Below, in pieces: positions 10,094 to 23,330 of a stretch of DNA of 64,000 nucleotides. The translations under genes were made by a program, and so were the position numbers. Source of the stretch: Enoplolaimus lenunculus. Its lineage: Eukaryota; Nematoda; Enoplea; Enoplida; Thoracostomopsidae. Position 1 is the first letter of the stretch. Every line of letters starts with the position of its first letter. The stretch covers positions 62,001 to 126,000 of the forward strand of contig JASANG010002578.1 of the NCBI GenBank assembly GCA_030248215.1, read 5' to 3'. The notes below the pieces were generated by a model, which saw only the letters and a program-made list of their open reading frames with translations, had not been told where the DNA came from and did no database searches.

Positions 10094-12005
10094 CACGTTC
10101 AGACGGAGAGTATAGTCACTAGGTAGTTGTGTTCGTGTTGGTGAGTGTACGTTCCAGCACCAATGATACCAGTGCCACCCACCAACGCTACTGGATCCCC
10201 CCAACGCCACTGCCCCCACCAATACCACCGTATTTCCCATCAGCTCAACAGGTGAGGGGGTAAAACCAACTTTTTTCATGTTTTGTTATAAAGGTATAGT
10301 TTTCGCTTAAAAGGTACAGAATCCAATTTCGTGCACAAATGCTAATATATTAACTTGTGCTGGCATATGTTAAGATTTACATGTTTCCTTACGAAAAGTA
10401 TCTATAAAACGTTTGTACCTTTAACACCATTATTGATTGCGCTCACAAACAGCTGTTGCCGTCTACGGTATACTGTTAGTCTTATAGCAGCTATATAAGG
10501 CTTGATGAATATTTGAGGAGATACAACGCGCTTGCACCGTCGCGTTCCTATCGAACACTACTAGAAGACAGTTTGATTTTGCTCCACATTGATGCTATAT
10601 TGTTCATTTTCTACTGATTTGCTTCCTCACTCGCCTGAATTGTTCTGTAACGCTTAGCTTAAACGAAAACCGATAACGCGAACCTCGCATTTCAGACTCG
10701 AGAAGCGATAATTTTCATGCGCATTTCACTTGATGTGTTCCGAGCTGAGTTCACCAAAAAATAATAAAATATGTATGAATTTATATAGTTTGTATACAAT
10801 ACAGTAGATATATCTATATATCTATATGCAGTATGTAGATATATTTTGATATATAGTATACATATTATAGATACATATACATATGTATCGACTGTTTTCA
10901 CGTATGTTTGTGAGGTTATGTGTTCGAGCACATATATATCGAATAGAATATGTCATGCATAATTAAGTTCCGCTGATTGTGAAGGGTTTTATCTTATATT
11001 GCAGCTAAAATCAAATTGCTATAAAACTTTGAAAGTCGTTCGTGATGTTGTCGTCGGCGGTACTGTGAAACTTTAGTTGTGAGCAACAGACTGAATAAAG
11101 TTAAGGTTTTTGCTATTATTAATTACAATTTCTTTGTGCGTTGAAACGTGTTAGAGTACGTGGTTCATTGGAGATGGCCACCGATGGTTAGCGCGAAGGG
11201 AAACTGCTTAAGTTTGGGTAGCAATGCAAGTAGAGCGCTGTTTTACAAAATTACGTGAACAGCTAAACTACTGGCTCTAGTATGTACAAAATCCATGAAT
11301 GTTATGTGGGGTCATGTTGTTCTTTTTAGCCCTCAAATTTAGTTATTTTTCTTTATGCTTAGGTTTAAGCCTAAGTTTAGAAAAACAGTTATATTTGCCC
11401 TTATAGTCAGCAACCAATATGCTTTACTTAGAGTTACGGCTTAAAAGTAGCATTACCCGATATTTGCATAGGTATTTTACTTGGGTCTTTTCCGTTATAC
11501 CCCAGCCCTCGTTTGCCCAAAAATAGATGACTTTTGAAAATTTTTTGCACATTTGAGATTCTCGTGACCTCCCCGAATCATTCCACGCCCAAATTTGAAT
11601 TTTTGAAAAATTCGATTTTTCAATGTCCTAAGGTCCCCCACCCTTTGGTATCGAAATTTTTTGTCGACAATTTTCAAAATTTTTGCATCATTCAACGCAG
11701 TTTCACGCGCTGAGTCGAATAATGTTAATTTCCTCGCGGTTACCGGCCAGTTTCCAATAAGTGTATAACTCTGCACTACAGTAAACAAATGCACGTAATG
11801 GGCCATCCACGTTAAAATGCACGCGCTGATGTAAAAGATGTTCCACCCAACCCATTAGGAACAGCATAAAAGTACACATACTAGCTGGAGGCAAGGTACA
11901 GTTTCATAGCTGTACTAACATAGGGTTAATTGTCTAGACTCCGTCGGAAGGGACTCTGGATAAATACATGTTGTCTGTAGGATGTCAGGACATTACGTTA
12001 GCACA
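10094..12005. other. Intergenic DNA with simple repeats
   Basis: A degenerate CACCAACGCC-rich tract at 10131-10265 resembles the complement of the 20-bp minisatellite at 481-700. A TATATC/TATACA microsatellite lies at 10775-10880. The rest shows no gene or element I can support. Confidence 0.5.
10775..10880. repeat. AT-rich microsatellite
   Basis: Runs of ATATCTATATATCTATATG and TACATATACATATG type, imperfect. Confidence 0.75.
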
Positions 12006-12093
12006 TCTGGCGGAGCCAAATTAGACTCATTTTGTGTAGTCCGGAAAAGCCTATTTCGGAAAGAGTCAATTTGACTCACCATTTTTTGCAATG
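12006..12093. mobile_element. MITE family A, right half only
   Basis: It holds TCTGGCGGAG, TTTGTGTAGTC, AAGCCTATTTCGGA and the end GACTCACCATTTTTTGCAATG, followed by TA. The left half of the fold-back is missing. Confidence 0.75.
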
Positions 12094-14640
12094 TAGTAAG
12101 TTTATGTCATAGCACAAAGTAATGATTTAACTCAATTTAGGTCTGGCCAACTTCTCCAAATTTTATATTATTTCAATGCCGATTCGAGATTTCTAACAGC
12201 TTTAGGTTCTAGCCAAAATTACAAGTATTGTCACCACTTTTTTCGAAAAGTTATTATTTCAAGCTGAGCCACAAGTTTGCTAAAACCGTTTTACACAAAT
12301 TACTAACGCAAAAGTACTAAACACTTACATATTAGCTCACAGTTTCAGAGTAGCATGATACAACTCACTTGTAAACGGTATTTCTGGTTGACATTAATAT
12401 ACACATGATATTTACTATTAAATGTCTGCCAACCTGATGCTGCAAATAACAGCCATTATAATTGTGGTTTCATTGTTCATATGTAATAATTTTGTGCTTT
12501 TGTGGTTTGGCCGAATCAGCTAAACTAGTACGTGTGTACATATTGTTGCTTGACTTGCTGGTTTTATTTGTTTCAAGCCAGTACCGGGTGTTGGACTTCG
12601 GCGGTGCCGGCTATAATGTGTATCGTGTCTATAAACAAAACGAAGTGTAACAGAAACCAAACAATAACTCTGAACATCAGGATACACCCCATAGCTGTTT
12701 ATTAAACACAATATTCAATAGTAACAGATCCAACCAAGTAACAACTGACTTTATAATCAACGAAATCCTGCGGTATTTATAGCGCCAGCTATTGTTCATA
12801 TCCAAATCTAAGCGACTTCGGTGTCTTTGGTATTAAACTATTCGGATTCGGCTCAAATCCGACCCCGCTTTGACCACAACGAAACCAGTACTTGATTTGC
12901 ATTCTGAACCTGAAAAGCTAAATCTGCGGGCAAAAATAGGTTAACGCCGCTGAAGCCCATGACTTCTGTCTGATGTTCCTAAGGCAAACAATGCCACAAC
13001 CGTCCATAATCTCACAGAAAGCTACACATCTCGAGTTGAACGCGATATATTTTTGCTTGCAATAGTGTCATTTGATAAACAAGAACACCTAAATTGTAAT
13101 AGGATCACGAGTATTTCCTTAATCAGAATGCAACCGCTATGAGCCTGACACTTCGAAAATCAGTTATCATGAAACTGTTTCTCAGATATCTTGAAACTTT
13201 CCAAGGTCGGTTGTTAGAACGTGGTCTCTTGCTTTATCAACAGTGCTAAAGCTGCGAACCAAGAGTAATATTAAACCACTAATCAGATGACCAAACAAAT
13301 TTTGCTAATATTTTTAAGATGGTTTCGAATTCATACGTAGACTTTGTCATTGCTGCGAAACTTAGCTAATTTTAATATCAAAGGACCCGACATTAAAACG
13401 TTTCATTGGTAAGGACAACCGCGAGTAGAAGTTTTGTTTAGCCACGTGCCATTGTGTCTTCTTAGCGTTATACATTCCATCATATTTATATATATTAAAG
13501 CTGGAATTCCCCACATACGTATTTTGGGCAACTTTCTAGCATTACGCTGCTTGCAACGAATTCTTTGACTATAAACATGATTGTTCTATGAAAAGAAAAT
13601 CTGCATTTAAATTTTTGCACATTCAATAACTTTTGCGTCGTATTGCGCATAACCGGCTGACTAGTATACTATCATAGTGCTTGTTATGAAAATTCTGTGA
13701 CTTATACCTTCTTGACATTTTCATTGAGCGAACAAATGAAAACGTTGACAAGAAATAAACACCTACAAATGTTTTAATTGCGTAAAAAGTTCATAAATTC
13801 TTTTTTGCTTGGGGACTTGGAAGTATGCAGTTTGCCTAAATCTTAACGTATATGACTGAAGGACGGCTGTATACCCCGAAACTAAATGTCTTATACTCCA
13901 CTGTTATAATTCTTGTCTTCGGATTCTTATTAAAATTGATAACTCTAAACTCATTTGATTTGTCTGCTATTGCCATCGAAGATAATATCGTTTCGGTTCG
14001 AAATCTGCTAATTTATTCAACATACGCAGAAGTGAGTGGTATATATATGACTGTTTTGTTTCGTGTTATTACCACACAATTATTATTTATATTTATAACA
14101 GTTTAATTATAATATTTTTTACGGTATAAAATCAGTTCCTTCTTGCAGTTCAAAGGTAGCGACTGCTATAATTTTTCACGGTTGTCATGGGAACCTGGAT
14201 GGCAAAACCTTGTATGTAAATAAAATGAACTACAATAACGAACTATAGATGTGTCGTTAATGATAATGCATCATCTATAATCATAACTTTTGTTGACTGA
14301 CAGTGTTGGCAAGTGTTATAATAAATGGTGATTAGAAATAATTTCAATATTACGAGTGGATTTGTGGGGTTTTTTCGCTTTTGCTGGAATGATTTACGTC
14401 ATTTTAGCGATATCGGATTCGTAGTTTTAGCTGGTTTACGGTTTTGGACTTAGTGTTTTAAAATTTAATTTAACAAAAGATTCCTGTGGTAAGAAGTTAA
14501 ACTTGTATTGATTGAACTCATTTTGCGTTAAGGATTCGAAACATGAACGTCATTTAATAACTTGGGAAAATATAAACTGTCAGCTAAAACACATTTGAAA
14601 TACACGATCCGATAATAAAATATGATTTAAATTACAAATA
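12094..14640. other. Unassigned intergenic DNA
   Basis: No convincing gene or element. The longest open frame (13852-14106, 84 codons) is hydrophobic and AT-driven, with no homology I recognise. Confidence 0.5.
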
Positions 14641-14846
14641 CACTGCAAAAAATGGTGAGTCAAATTGATTCTCTCCGAGGTAGGCTCTACGGGACTACAC
14701 AAACTGAGTTAAATTTGACTCCGCCAGAGTCAAACGTGCGGCTGAGTCGAACTTGACTCTGGCGGAGTCTAATTTGACTCAATTTGTGTAATCCCATAGA
14801 GCCTATTTTGGAGGCAGTCAATTTGACTCACCATTTTTTTGCAGTG
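14641..14846. mobile_element. MITE family A (CACTGCAAAA fold-back)
   Basis: Complete copy flanked by TA on both sides, beginning CACTGCAAAAAATGGTGAG and ending with its complement. The two halves pair along most of their length. TA target and CACTG ends suggest a Tc1/mariner-type or related transposase. Confidence 0.85.
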
Positions 14847-15399
14847 TATCATCAAAAAGTTTTACAATTTATAAAGTGTGTTTTTTGCACGAACCATTCT
14901 GTTTGTACGAAATCTAAGACGGCCATGATAAAAACCTGTCGCGACCTCACAGAACTAAACAAGAACATACGAAATTTTGTAAATTGTTTTAAAAAGGCAA
15001 CAAATAAACCGGTAATATTTCAACTGTGACGACGCGTTTCTTGGGTTTTTTTTCGACCATCAAAAACCGTTGAAGAATTTTTATTACCCAATAAAGACAA
15101 TTAAATTCAACGTTTCGTATAAGCGCACATCGGTGTTTGGTTCAAAGACCAAGGAGATTGTAATATAAAATGCAGAAACATATGTGCACATGTATGTAAC
15201 AGGTCAATTAGTTATATTGAATTTTAGCATAACGTTTTGTTAAAGTGGCATGACAGACTCTGTTGTGTTCGCAGTTTTAGCCAGGTTAAATGTCAAGATT
15301 CTGTGCTTTGTTTCACGTTTTTTTCGAAAAAATTCATTGAACGTTTTAGTGTTACGGTTTTCAGTGTGTGGCAGAGTATGCAACATTTCACCTCAGCAT
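14847..15399. other. Unassigned intergenic DNA
   Basis: No gene or element seen between the two MITEs. Confidence 0.45.
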
Positions 15400-15853
15400 C
15401 AGGGTACAACCGGAATTATAAAATACCGGAACCGGAAAGTCAAAAAAAGATCGGAACCGGAAAACCAAAAATATTTGTTACTGAAAAAATTATTTTAAAC
15501 GCTATTTTAGTGCTCTGAATGCTGTAAACACACCATTTAGAATACCACGATCCTGAAACAAATACAGTAGGTTTAAACATATAATAAATAATAGAAGTAT
15601 GGCACAAATTGACAATTTTGTCAATACACGCTCGAACAATTTTAGAGAAATAAGTTAGAATAATATGTGAATTTTTGTTAACTTTTCAAATGAGCAAAAT
15701 TTTCAATACAGAAAATGCGAGAAAATTCCAGTGAAAAAATACCAGATTTATTACCGGAACCGGATAGTGAAAAAATACCGGATTTATTACCGGAACCGGA
15801 TAGCGAAAAATACCGGATTTTCCTACCGGAACCAGAATTCCGGTTGCACCCTG
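15400..15853. mobile_element. hAT-like MITE, CAGGGT..ACCGGAAT ends
   Basis: Ends CAGGGTACAACCGGAATT and its complement AATTCCGGTTGCACCCTG. Flanks CTCAGCAT and CTTAGCAT give an 8-bp duplication with one mismatch. ACCGGAACCGGA repeats lie next to both ends. The 100-bp element at 52401-52500 has the same termini. Confidence 0.8.
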
Positions 15854-16424
15854 CTTAGCATAAATTTTGCTGAAAATTGATTCATTCACAGAAACGTTGC
15901 TTAATCTTAGTTTTTGTGTCTAAAATGGTCCATCTTGTAAAATATCAGTTTAAAGCACAAAAAGTGATGGTATCATTGTAAATTGAAGCTTAAAAAATGT
16001 TAATGAAAGACCATTGTACAATTCAACCTTGGTTTGTTTAGTTTTTATTGACGCTGGTAAGCAATAAAACAGATGTATTACCATTACACAGTTACCGTAA
16101 TTGAGACCTTTTACAAATGGTAAACTGACTATAAGCGATTTGTTGTTTCTAGAACACTCTCGCAGCATAATAATCTGTTCATTTTCGTGTGGTAAGGCTG
16201 ATTATTAATTACAAACGTTTAGCTTAAATTCCGTTAGGCAAACTGAAAAACCCATTTGGCTAAACAGTACCTATACCTCCATTCTCCTGCTCCTAACGGA
16301 GCAGTTTTGTGAGTTTTAATCGTCGAACTTTGCCGATACTGTGCAAATCTTTCAACGAACAACATTCATTTTTAAACATATATATGTTGCTCCAACACAC
16401 GCAACTGCGATGAATGCCTGCGGC
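15854..16424. other. Unassigned intergenic DNA
   Basis: No supported feature. Confidence 0.45.
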
Positions 16425-16510
16425 CACCGCCGGATTAAAGGGGGGTTCGGGGGCCCCGGGCCCCAGGCCTCCCACCATAATGGGCCTTCCCCCAACCGAA
16501 AACCGACGAT

Positions 16511-16590
16511 ATGTTTCAATTGATACAAGCCAACAAAAAATTTTTTGCGGACGACGAAGTTATACAAGCTGTGAAACAATTTAATTGGGA
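16511..16590 (+). pseudogene. Possible mariner transposase C-terminal scrap
   Basis: The plus frame reads NKKFFADDEVIQAVKQF, which resembles the conserved end of mariner transposases (FxxDEEVIxAV pattern). It is about 25 residues long with no other transposase motif nearby, so it is a remnant at most. Confidence 0.3.
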
Positions 16591-17044
16591 GCCCGTTCGG
16601 GCCTGTTTGGGGCGGCCGACTATTCTCATTCTAACGCCGGTCGTGCCCCTACGGAATTTTTTGACAGTACTGATTGCATTCTTTGGCAGGGTTGTATTCA
16701 AGGGTGTACAAAATACTTCTGAAATGTTGAGAAGTTCTTCAGATTTATCTTTATTTTCTGGTTTCTGCAAGGTTGGGACTGGGCAGCTAAGCCTATATTA
16801 GCTATAATTTGTGATCCCAAACTAATGCTAGTTTGATGAAAAGTTGCGTAGTCCGATTAGCTGTATTCAGGGCAAGAACTTCGCTTTCGGTCCTAGACTG
16901 CCCTTGCATAGACAATCCGTGGCCGTCATCACTGGACTATTTTAGACAGCTTTTTGTGAAGCGGACAAGCAACATCTAACCGGTTGCAATTAGGCCTGCC
17001 GGATCACTGCTGTACTGCACTTCCACAAGTTTCGGGGCTAGCAG

Positions 17045-17798
17045 TAGCGTTGTGCAATTACCACTTTTTCTACTAGTCGGTCGGCCGGCCGGTCATTGGC
17101 CGCCGGCCGGCCAATATACAAATTAAAAAAATTACCAACTGTCAGAACTCATAATTCCGTGTTGATTCTACTCAATCTGATTCAATTAATCTACTCCACC
17201 GGAATGTCAACTCAATTCAGAATTTAGAATCAACACAGCTCAGAATGAGTTAAAGTTTATTGTGATATTAACTCGAACTTAACTAACTATCCGTGTGAGA
17301 TGATTAATTAACTCATTGAAATTTACAGTGCATTTTGCTATCAATTACGCTCAACAATAAAAATTGATTTCAACTTGTTTCTACACTTTACAAGTTTCTA
17401 TCTGATGCAGTTTGGAAACATTGTTTTTCAATGGCCCTTTCGGAGCACTTTAACTTCCAGTTCCTTTTATTATTGTCGAAAAATATTTATATATAGATAC
17501 TCCAGTGAAAAATTTCACTATATTTTTTAAAAAGCATTGGAACCCAGGTCATATGAAGCGCTTTATCTCACAACAAAAGCTGATTAGAATACAACTGCAA
17601 ACAAAGTAGTTACAACTATAATGATTCAATTTACCATTAACCACAATGGTAACAGCAGGCAACATTTTAAGCTAAAAGTTTCAGAATCGAAATCTAAATA
17701 AGTTTTAAAATATTAAATTGATGATGTCAAATGTTTTTCGTTTTTTTCTGTTATGGTCAGGGGCGGGTCGGCTGGTTCAAGGCCGGTGCACAACACTA
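17045..17798. mobile_element. hAT-like element, TAGYGTTGTGCA ends
   Basis: Ends TAGCGTTGTGCAATTA and TGCACAACACTA are inverted. Next to each lies a CCGGCC-rich stretch (17079-17113 and 17765-17785). Flanks GCTAGCAG and GCTAAGAG give an 8-bp duplication with one mismatch. It is 754 bp without an open frame, so non-autonomous. A family-B MITE lies inside. Confidence 0.65.
17137..17330. mobile_element. MITE family B, diverged, nested in hAT element
   Basis: ACTCAATTCAGAATTTAGAA, GAGTTAA and the end TTGAAATTTACAGTG mark family B. The left end is eroded. It lies inside 17045-17798. Confidence 0.6.
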
Positions 17799-17869
17799 GC
17801 TAAGAGACTCAATATGCTCGCGCATTCCTGCTCCTGGATAAAACCTCTGACCATCGAAATAGAATGACA

Positions 17870-18255
17870 TCTAACACCAGGGTGGTAACAAAGGTTCGGA
17901 TTCGGCAAAAATTGCCAGTTAAGATTCGGATCGGTACCGGTTCTGAAAAACCGAATCAAAAAGCAGATCTCAACAGTGTTTGGCAGTATGTTTTTTCAGT
18001 TTTGAACAATAAAATTCAAGTAAATTGTTATACAAATCAATATTTTTATATTGCAGGTCACAAATCTCAGAACTGAGGTCGAGCTCGAGGTATATACCAA
18101 CGTTTAAAGTTATGCCGCTGGCATTATGTTGATATTCTAAAACAAATTATAAATATATCTGAAATTCGCAACATGCATTATTCGGATTCAGACTCGGCAA
18201 ATTAGCAATGAGTTCGGATTCGGGTTAGGATTCAGTGGAATCGTGGATTCAGTAC
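17870..18255. mobile_element. TTCGGATTCGG repeat element, decayed
   Basis: It starts near CAGGGTGGTAACAAAGGTTC with GGTTCGGATTCGGCAAAAAT and closes with GGATTCAGTGGAATCGTGGA. Related pieces lie at 54760-55042 and 55558-55650. CAGGGTG-type starts and GATTCGG subterminal repeats suggest another hAT-type MITE; the right end is not clear. Confidence 0.45.
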
Positions 18256-18517
18256 CACATTTAGAGTGTGTTGAAAGAAATTTTGGGAAAATAGGGTGGT
18301 CAAAAAAGTAAGAAAAAGAAAAAAACGGGGTTCGCACCGTTTATTTTCGGACTTCAAAAAAGTTCTTGATTTCGGTGAAATCATAAGTGACTTCTGCGTC
18401 GCTCTAAACTCTGATGTATAAATAATTATGGTTAATAAAAGGATCCGCTAGTCATATGGGCCAAAGGCCTCGTGGTCATGTGGGCCGCGGGCCTTCCACC
18501 AGCTTAATCCAGCCCTG

Positions 18518-19058
18518 GCGGTGGCTTGGGTACCCAAAAGCTCAACCGAATGTGAGATGGGTCTCCTTGTAAAGTATCAATCAGGGCTGTAGCAGGTCAT
18601 CCAAAAACAATGGGCACAAACGCGATGGTGCAATATATAATAGCAGGGAGAACATAAGTAACCGTAATGCAATGCTTAAACTGAATTCTAACGCAATGCT
18701 TAACGCGAATTACATCAAAGGCGGTAAATTTTTGAAATCACATAGTGAATTGGGTTTGCCAGTCCCCTCAAGTGTTCGGTCCCTCAGATGCCCACCTCCT
18801 CAGGAAGATGAAATTGTAGCGGTCATAGCGGCACGGTTCCTTTGGCGTATAAACATAAATCTGTTAAACGTGAAGCTATTACTTTCACCAGTATATACAG
18901 TGAAATGCCGATCGTATATCCCTTGTTGAAGTTTTTCAAATATAAGACGAACACTTTTTGAGTTGTTAAAATATCCAAACGGTTCTTAAATGTTTGAAAA
19001 TTTTTTACAATGAGGTTATACCCACCCTAAGGTATGGTTACATTTTGAGTTGCGAATA
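18518..19058. other. Unassigned intergenic DNA
   Basis: An 85-codon frame at 18672-18929 is the only one of note; it has no recognisable domain and is probably chance. Confidence 0.45.
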
Positions 19059-19314
19059 CACTGCAAAAAATGATGAGTCAAATTGACTCTCTCCGAAATA
19101 GGCTTTTCTTGACTACACAAACTGAGTCAAAATTCGACTCCGCCTGAGTCACTTATCGAAATGGTTTCTGGCGGAGGCGAATTTTGACACAGTTTGTGTA
19201 GTCAGGAAAAGCCTCTTTCGGAGGGAGTCGCGGAATCGAATTTTGACACAGTTTGTTTAGTCAGGAAAAGACTATTTCGGAGAGGGTCAATTTGACTCGC
19301 CATTTTTTGCAGTG
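19059..19314. mobile_element. MITE family A with internal duplication
   Basis: TA-flanked, CACTGCAAAAAATGATGAG to its complement. The right arm contains a repeated block (TTTTGACACAGTTTGT...AGTCAGGAAAAG twice), making this copy longer than the usual 206 bp. Confidence 0.85.
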
Positions 19315-21159
19315 TATTACTTATTGTTTATTGTTTAATGACTAATTAAATGTTAAATCAATTTTACACACCTAATACTGAACCCATTGCGTTTTCAGCA
19401 CAAAAACCAGCATCCAAGTATCAGACCCGATTAAATCCAACCATGCGAAACCATTATATAATCAGCAATATCAATGAGAAACCTACAGGTTGTATTCATT
19501 AATCGTGTATTTCAATCTTTTATTATACTATGACACGCAGATTACATAGCTACCCGAGTTAAACAGTCTTATAGGCGAGCGCACATTCCCTCTCTCTCAC
19601 TCAGCTCACGCACAATTGTTATTCTGTTCACAACTTTTATCATGAACAGATATAACCTTGTCCGTATCACGGGGTGTGTCTACATGAAATTTGTCATCAA
19701 TGCTTTCAAAGGGTTCCGTTGTTGTTAGCCTGATATTGTTGCTTGCTGCTAATGATGCCCTGTTTTTTTATTATGGTTTTGTATAAATCCTACTGTTTTT
19801 CGAGCGTTAAAACTGGCGAACGTGATTAATTTTCGTTTATTCAAACCACGCGTTGCATATGTTTTGGCTAGAAATACAAGTTAATGAATTGTACAAAGAT
19901 TTCAAAGTCTTTATTTCTTCTATTTTTGGAGACGTCTCAAAGACATGTTGTGGGTAAAATCCGTTGTAATATCGGCCCATGTTCATTCTACGAGCCTGAG
20001 ACTATTGGGAGACAGCAAGACTTGGGGACGTGGACGTCTGGGCTGCTTAGGTTTAATCGAAGACTTATGTTTAGAATTAGGTTTGTATTTAGGCTAAGTT
20101 TTACGTTTACGCTTAGTAAAAAAGGTAACTATCTTTGTAACATAAGCCGAAATATCATTGCAAACGCAGCCAGTTATATGCACAGTTATATCCGTCGTGT
20201 ACCGTGCTTCGCAGTATAGACTATTCTTCGAAAATTAAATCGGCCAAAGATCAAAGTGGGTATAATACTTGGATGAGAGCAATAGATTGCTTGCGAAACA
20301 TAAACAATTACCGCAACAAAAAACTTTTGGTCAGTGCAAAATTTGATATCGCGCAATTCTGGTTTGCAGCTTTTTTGCACAACCTATTCCAAAACGCAAT
20401 AAAATTCGTTGCAACTTGCCGCTACGCAACGGTTCAGATCAAACCAGAGTCTGTCCCGTTTGAAAAAGCCATAGATATTGGCCACGGATACGTAACATAA
20501 TCCTTGACAAATAAAGCCGAATAGCTTTCAGATGCTTTTGACTGTAAGCAACATTGCTGCGCTGACAGTAGATAGATTTGAAATTTACCGGCTAGTTTTT
20601 GGGATAACTATCTGTTGCTATATATTTACCACAGTTTTTGTTGCTAAAGCCTTTAGGTTGTTTTTAGTCCTGTGAAACGGTGTGCAGGGTTGTGTCGTTT
20701 AATATTATTGTGAGAATAATTTTTGTATAACCAGATGATTTAAAATAATTAAAGGTTTAATATTGCACATCGTTCCTTATTTGTCGGTTTCGTTTAGTGT
20801 AGAAATTTTGTTATCTTATCACGCATAGCGTTTCTTCCAGCGGTTACATTTTGCCTCCTAAGGTATTTCGGTCCAATGACATTTTGCCCCCCCCCATAAT
20901 ACATTTGTTATTCGTATTGTAGTTGAAAATTTGTAAGCTTTACATGATTTAGTGTTCTTGTATTATAAATAGCTTAATAGTTAAATAGCATAGTTAAACT
21001 CGGGCATATTTTGGAGTTGGTAAGTGCGTACCGAGAGTTCAGACAGAAGTTCTCGAAGCCTGTATTCAGTATTCATTACTGTTATGTAGCGATATATGCT
21101 GACTTTTCTCGATACTACTATTTGCTAATGTTTTGCATGCAACTCGTCTAGCAATATTA
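19315..21159. other. Intergenic DNA
   Basis: A weak GGCCCATGTTCATT start near 19975 with TTAGG-like motifs at 20046-20125 may be an eroded hAT MITE. Open frames at 19884-20500 (64-111 codons) overlap each other on both strands and show no domain. Nothing else supported. Confidence 0.4.
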
Positions 21160-21361
21160 GGCCAATGTAAAGGAAAGGGGCGGAACAGTGTTATAAGCAT
21201 ATTCCTAAGTCTAAGCCTAAGCCGAAGCGTAAAAATGAGCATATTCTTAAGCCCAAGCCTAAACGCAAGCCTAACCCAAGCAAAAAAATTAATCAAAAGC
21301 TTAAGCTAAGTCTATTCCAGTCCCACAAAAAAACGTTCGGCCCCTGATCTTTTCATGGGCG
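21160..21361. mobile_element. hAT-like MITE with CCTAAG core
   Basis: Ends GGCCAATGTAAAGGAAAGGG and the complement of CCCCTGATCTTTTCATGGGC. Flanks CAATATTA and CAATATTG form an 8-bp duplication with one mismatch. The core has about ten CCTAAG-type units (complement of TTAGG-like). Confidence 0.8.
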
Positions 21362-22418
21362 CAATATTGGAACATTTAGCGTAAAGAATCTATGAAGTTT
21401 GATTAAATTTTTGTACAACCATAACTGAAGGTAATGTTTTTGCTTGTTTTCGATCTAATTCCGGTCATCCAAAGATCTCCTAAGAGCGCCATACAGGCGT
21501 GTAGAAAACCATATCGGGGGCATCGAATAATTTTGGCCGCTTCTATAATTGTAATTCAATATTGTTTACTTTTGGACAGAGTCTAATTACGGGGCGCTAG
21601 CCGAATTAGGGTGGAGCAAGGCCCCGTAATGCCCCCGTGAAGACTACGCCCTTTGAGCACCAGTGCTGGTAAATGGTATTGCACTCCGACATATAATTTG
21701 GCTTGACTGTAAAATACAAAATTTAACCAGGTCTGAGCTCGCGGTTTGTTGACTTTCGAGTTTTAGGCCAATGGAAACACTAAAGTTGGCAGTTGTAGTT
21801 TTATGGGGAAATAAAAACCCGTAAAATTTGTCGACATTATTGTCACAGCGCATTCCAGGGTTAAGCACTAAAAGCATTGTTTGAAGCTGATAGTAAAGAC
21901 AACTGCTTTTAGAACTAAAAGTGAAGCTGAAACGTTCACCCATTATTTGACAAAAAAATAGAATTTTGCTAAAATTGGTTAAAAATTCTTTGCATCGACT
22001 TTCAGGGAAACATTTTATTTTAATACCACATGCTTGTATAGCAATGCCGATGATGGCTATTGATTTCTAACCCATCCCACTGTTTTCCAGAAATTGACGT
22101 ATATGTGCTAATTTACGTAGCTTTAGCTAAGTAATTTTGTTAATTCTAATATTTATCCAAATTGAACTAAATCAGATTGAAGAAAATAATAATTGATGCT
22201 CTCGGGAAAACTACTTGTGAGGCCTAGTTTTATGAACTAAAGCGCTATGCCTTAATCTAATGCCATCTGCTGCTACGTAAGGATTCATTTTCAAGGAAGT
22301 TAAACATTTGTACACTGTTTACGCACTTGCTTAAAACTATTTCGAACATCTTCGATGGCTTTAGGCACTCGTTTGAACTTATCGTTTTAAATTTTGTAAA
22401 TATTTATTGGGATCCTGT
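21362..22418. other. Unassigned intergenic DNA
   Basis: No supported gene. A 99-codon minus frame at 21644-21943 has no recognised domain. Confidence 0.45.
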
Positions 22419-22638
22419 CACTGCAAAAATGGTGAGTCTTATTGACTCTCTCCGAAATAGACTTTTTCGGACTACACAGTCTGAGTCAAATGCGACACCA
22501 CTAGAGTCAAATTTGACTCATTGAATGATTCATTCAGTCGAATTTGATTTTGGCGGAGTCGAATTTGGCTCAGTTTGCGTAGTCCAGAAAAGCCTATTTC
22601 GAAGACAGTCAATTTGACTCACCATTTTTTGCAGAGTG
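22419..22638. mobile_element. MITE family A, diverged
   Basis: CACTGCAAAAATGGTGAG to CTCACCATTTTTTGCAGAGTG. The TA flanks have been lost by mutation. Confidence 0.8.
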
Positions 22639-23212
22639 TTCGCGTAAAATCCTGAAGTTGTGTTTTATACACTCGTTTTTGTTTCACTGTTTTCTATCAA
22701 TTAGTAGAAGCAAATCAATGATTGCTTCAGATCAGAACCCTCCAATAAATCGAGTTGTGGTTCGAGATGTATTTTGAATTTACGACCACATACAAATAAC
22801 TCAGAAACCAACATACAAAACTGTCATCAAACCGTTGCACATTTCATGTAAATCCTCTGCATTTCCCACAGGATTTTACAATTTAATCTTCGAAATAATC
22901 CGCTTACTCTAAATATTTGAATATACGCGATGACCTGAGGATTTGCATTGATAAAAAATACTTTTTACCGATTTCAAGTTCCACTCGATTATATTAAATT
23001 TATATCGCCCCAGGCTTAAAACGGGATTGTTTATTATACCACAACCGATTGCAGGAAATGACGGAAATTGAAAATTGTAGATTGCTAAAACCGTTGTGCA
23101 GAGGAAAATATATTCACTGTTCAGATTTTGTTTTACTGCGCTTTATCAAAATCAGGTTCTGTATTGCATAAAATGTTCATACCTGTTCATTTTGGTCATA
23201 GATACAAACATT
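22639..23212. other. Unassigned intergenic DNA
   Basis: No supported feature. Confidence 0.45.
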
Positions 23213-23330
23213 GGCCCATGTATAGAACAGGGCCGGATTGTTTTCCGGAGGGGCTATAATATAGTCAGTTTAAAGTTTTAGACTAATTTTTTGTTTAGGC
23301 ATAGGCTTAGGCTTAGGAATATGCTTATAG
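23213..23330. mobile_element. hAT-like MITE, left part
   Basis: GGCCCATGTATAGAACAGGG starts it and GGCTTAGGCTTAGGAATATG follows; the right half is missing. At 23331 it abuts a piece of a TTAA MITE. Confidence 0.7.

Larger units (their letters stand above)
16425..18517. mobile_element. Possible decayed hAT element of 2.1 kb
   Basis: The left end CACCGCCGGATTAA and the right end TTAATCCAGCCCTG are partly complementary (11 of 14), and each is followed inward by GGGCC/GGCCC-rich blocks (16440-16490, 18455-18500). The 8-bp flanks match at only about 5 positions. The pairing is suggestive, not proven; these may be two separate elements. Confidence 0.3.

Noticed and set aside
13852-14106. 84-codon hydrophobic frame
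   Set aside because: AT-rich DNA often gives such frames; no other support.
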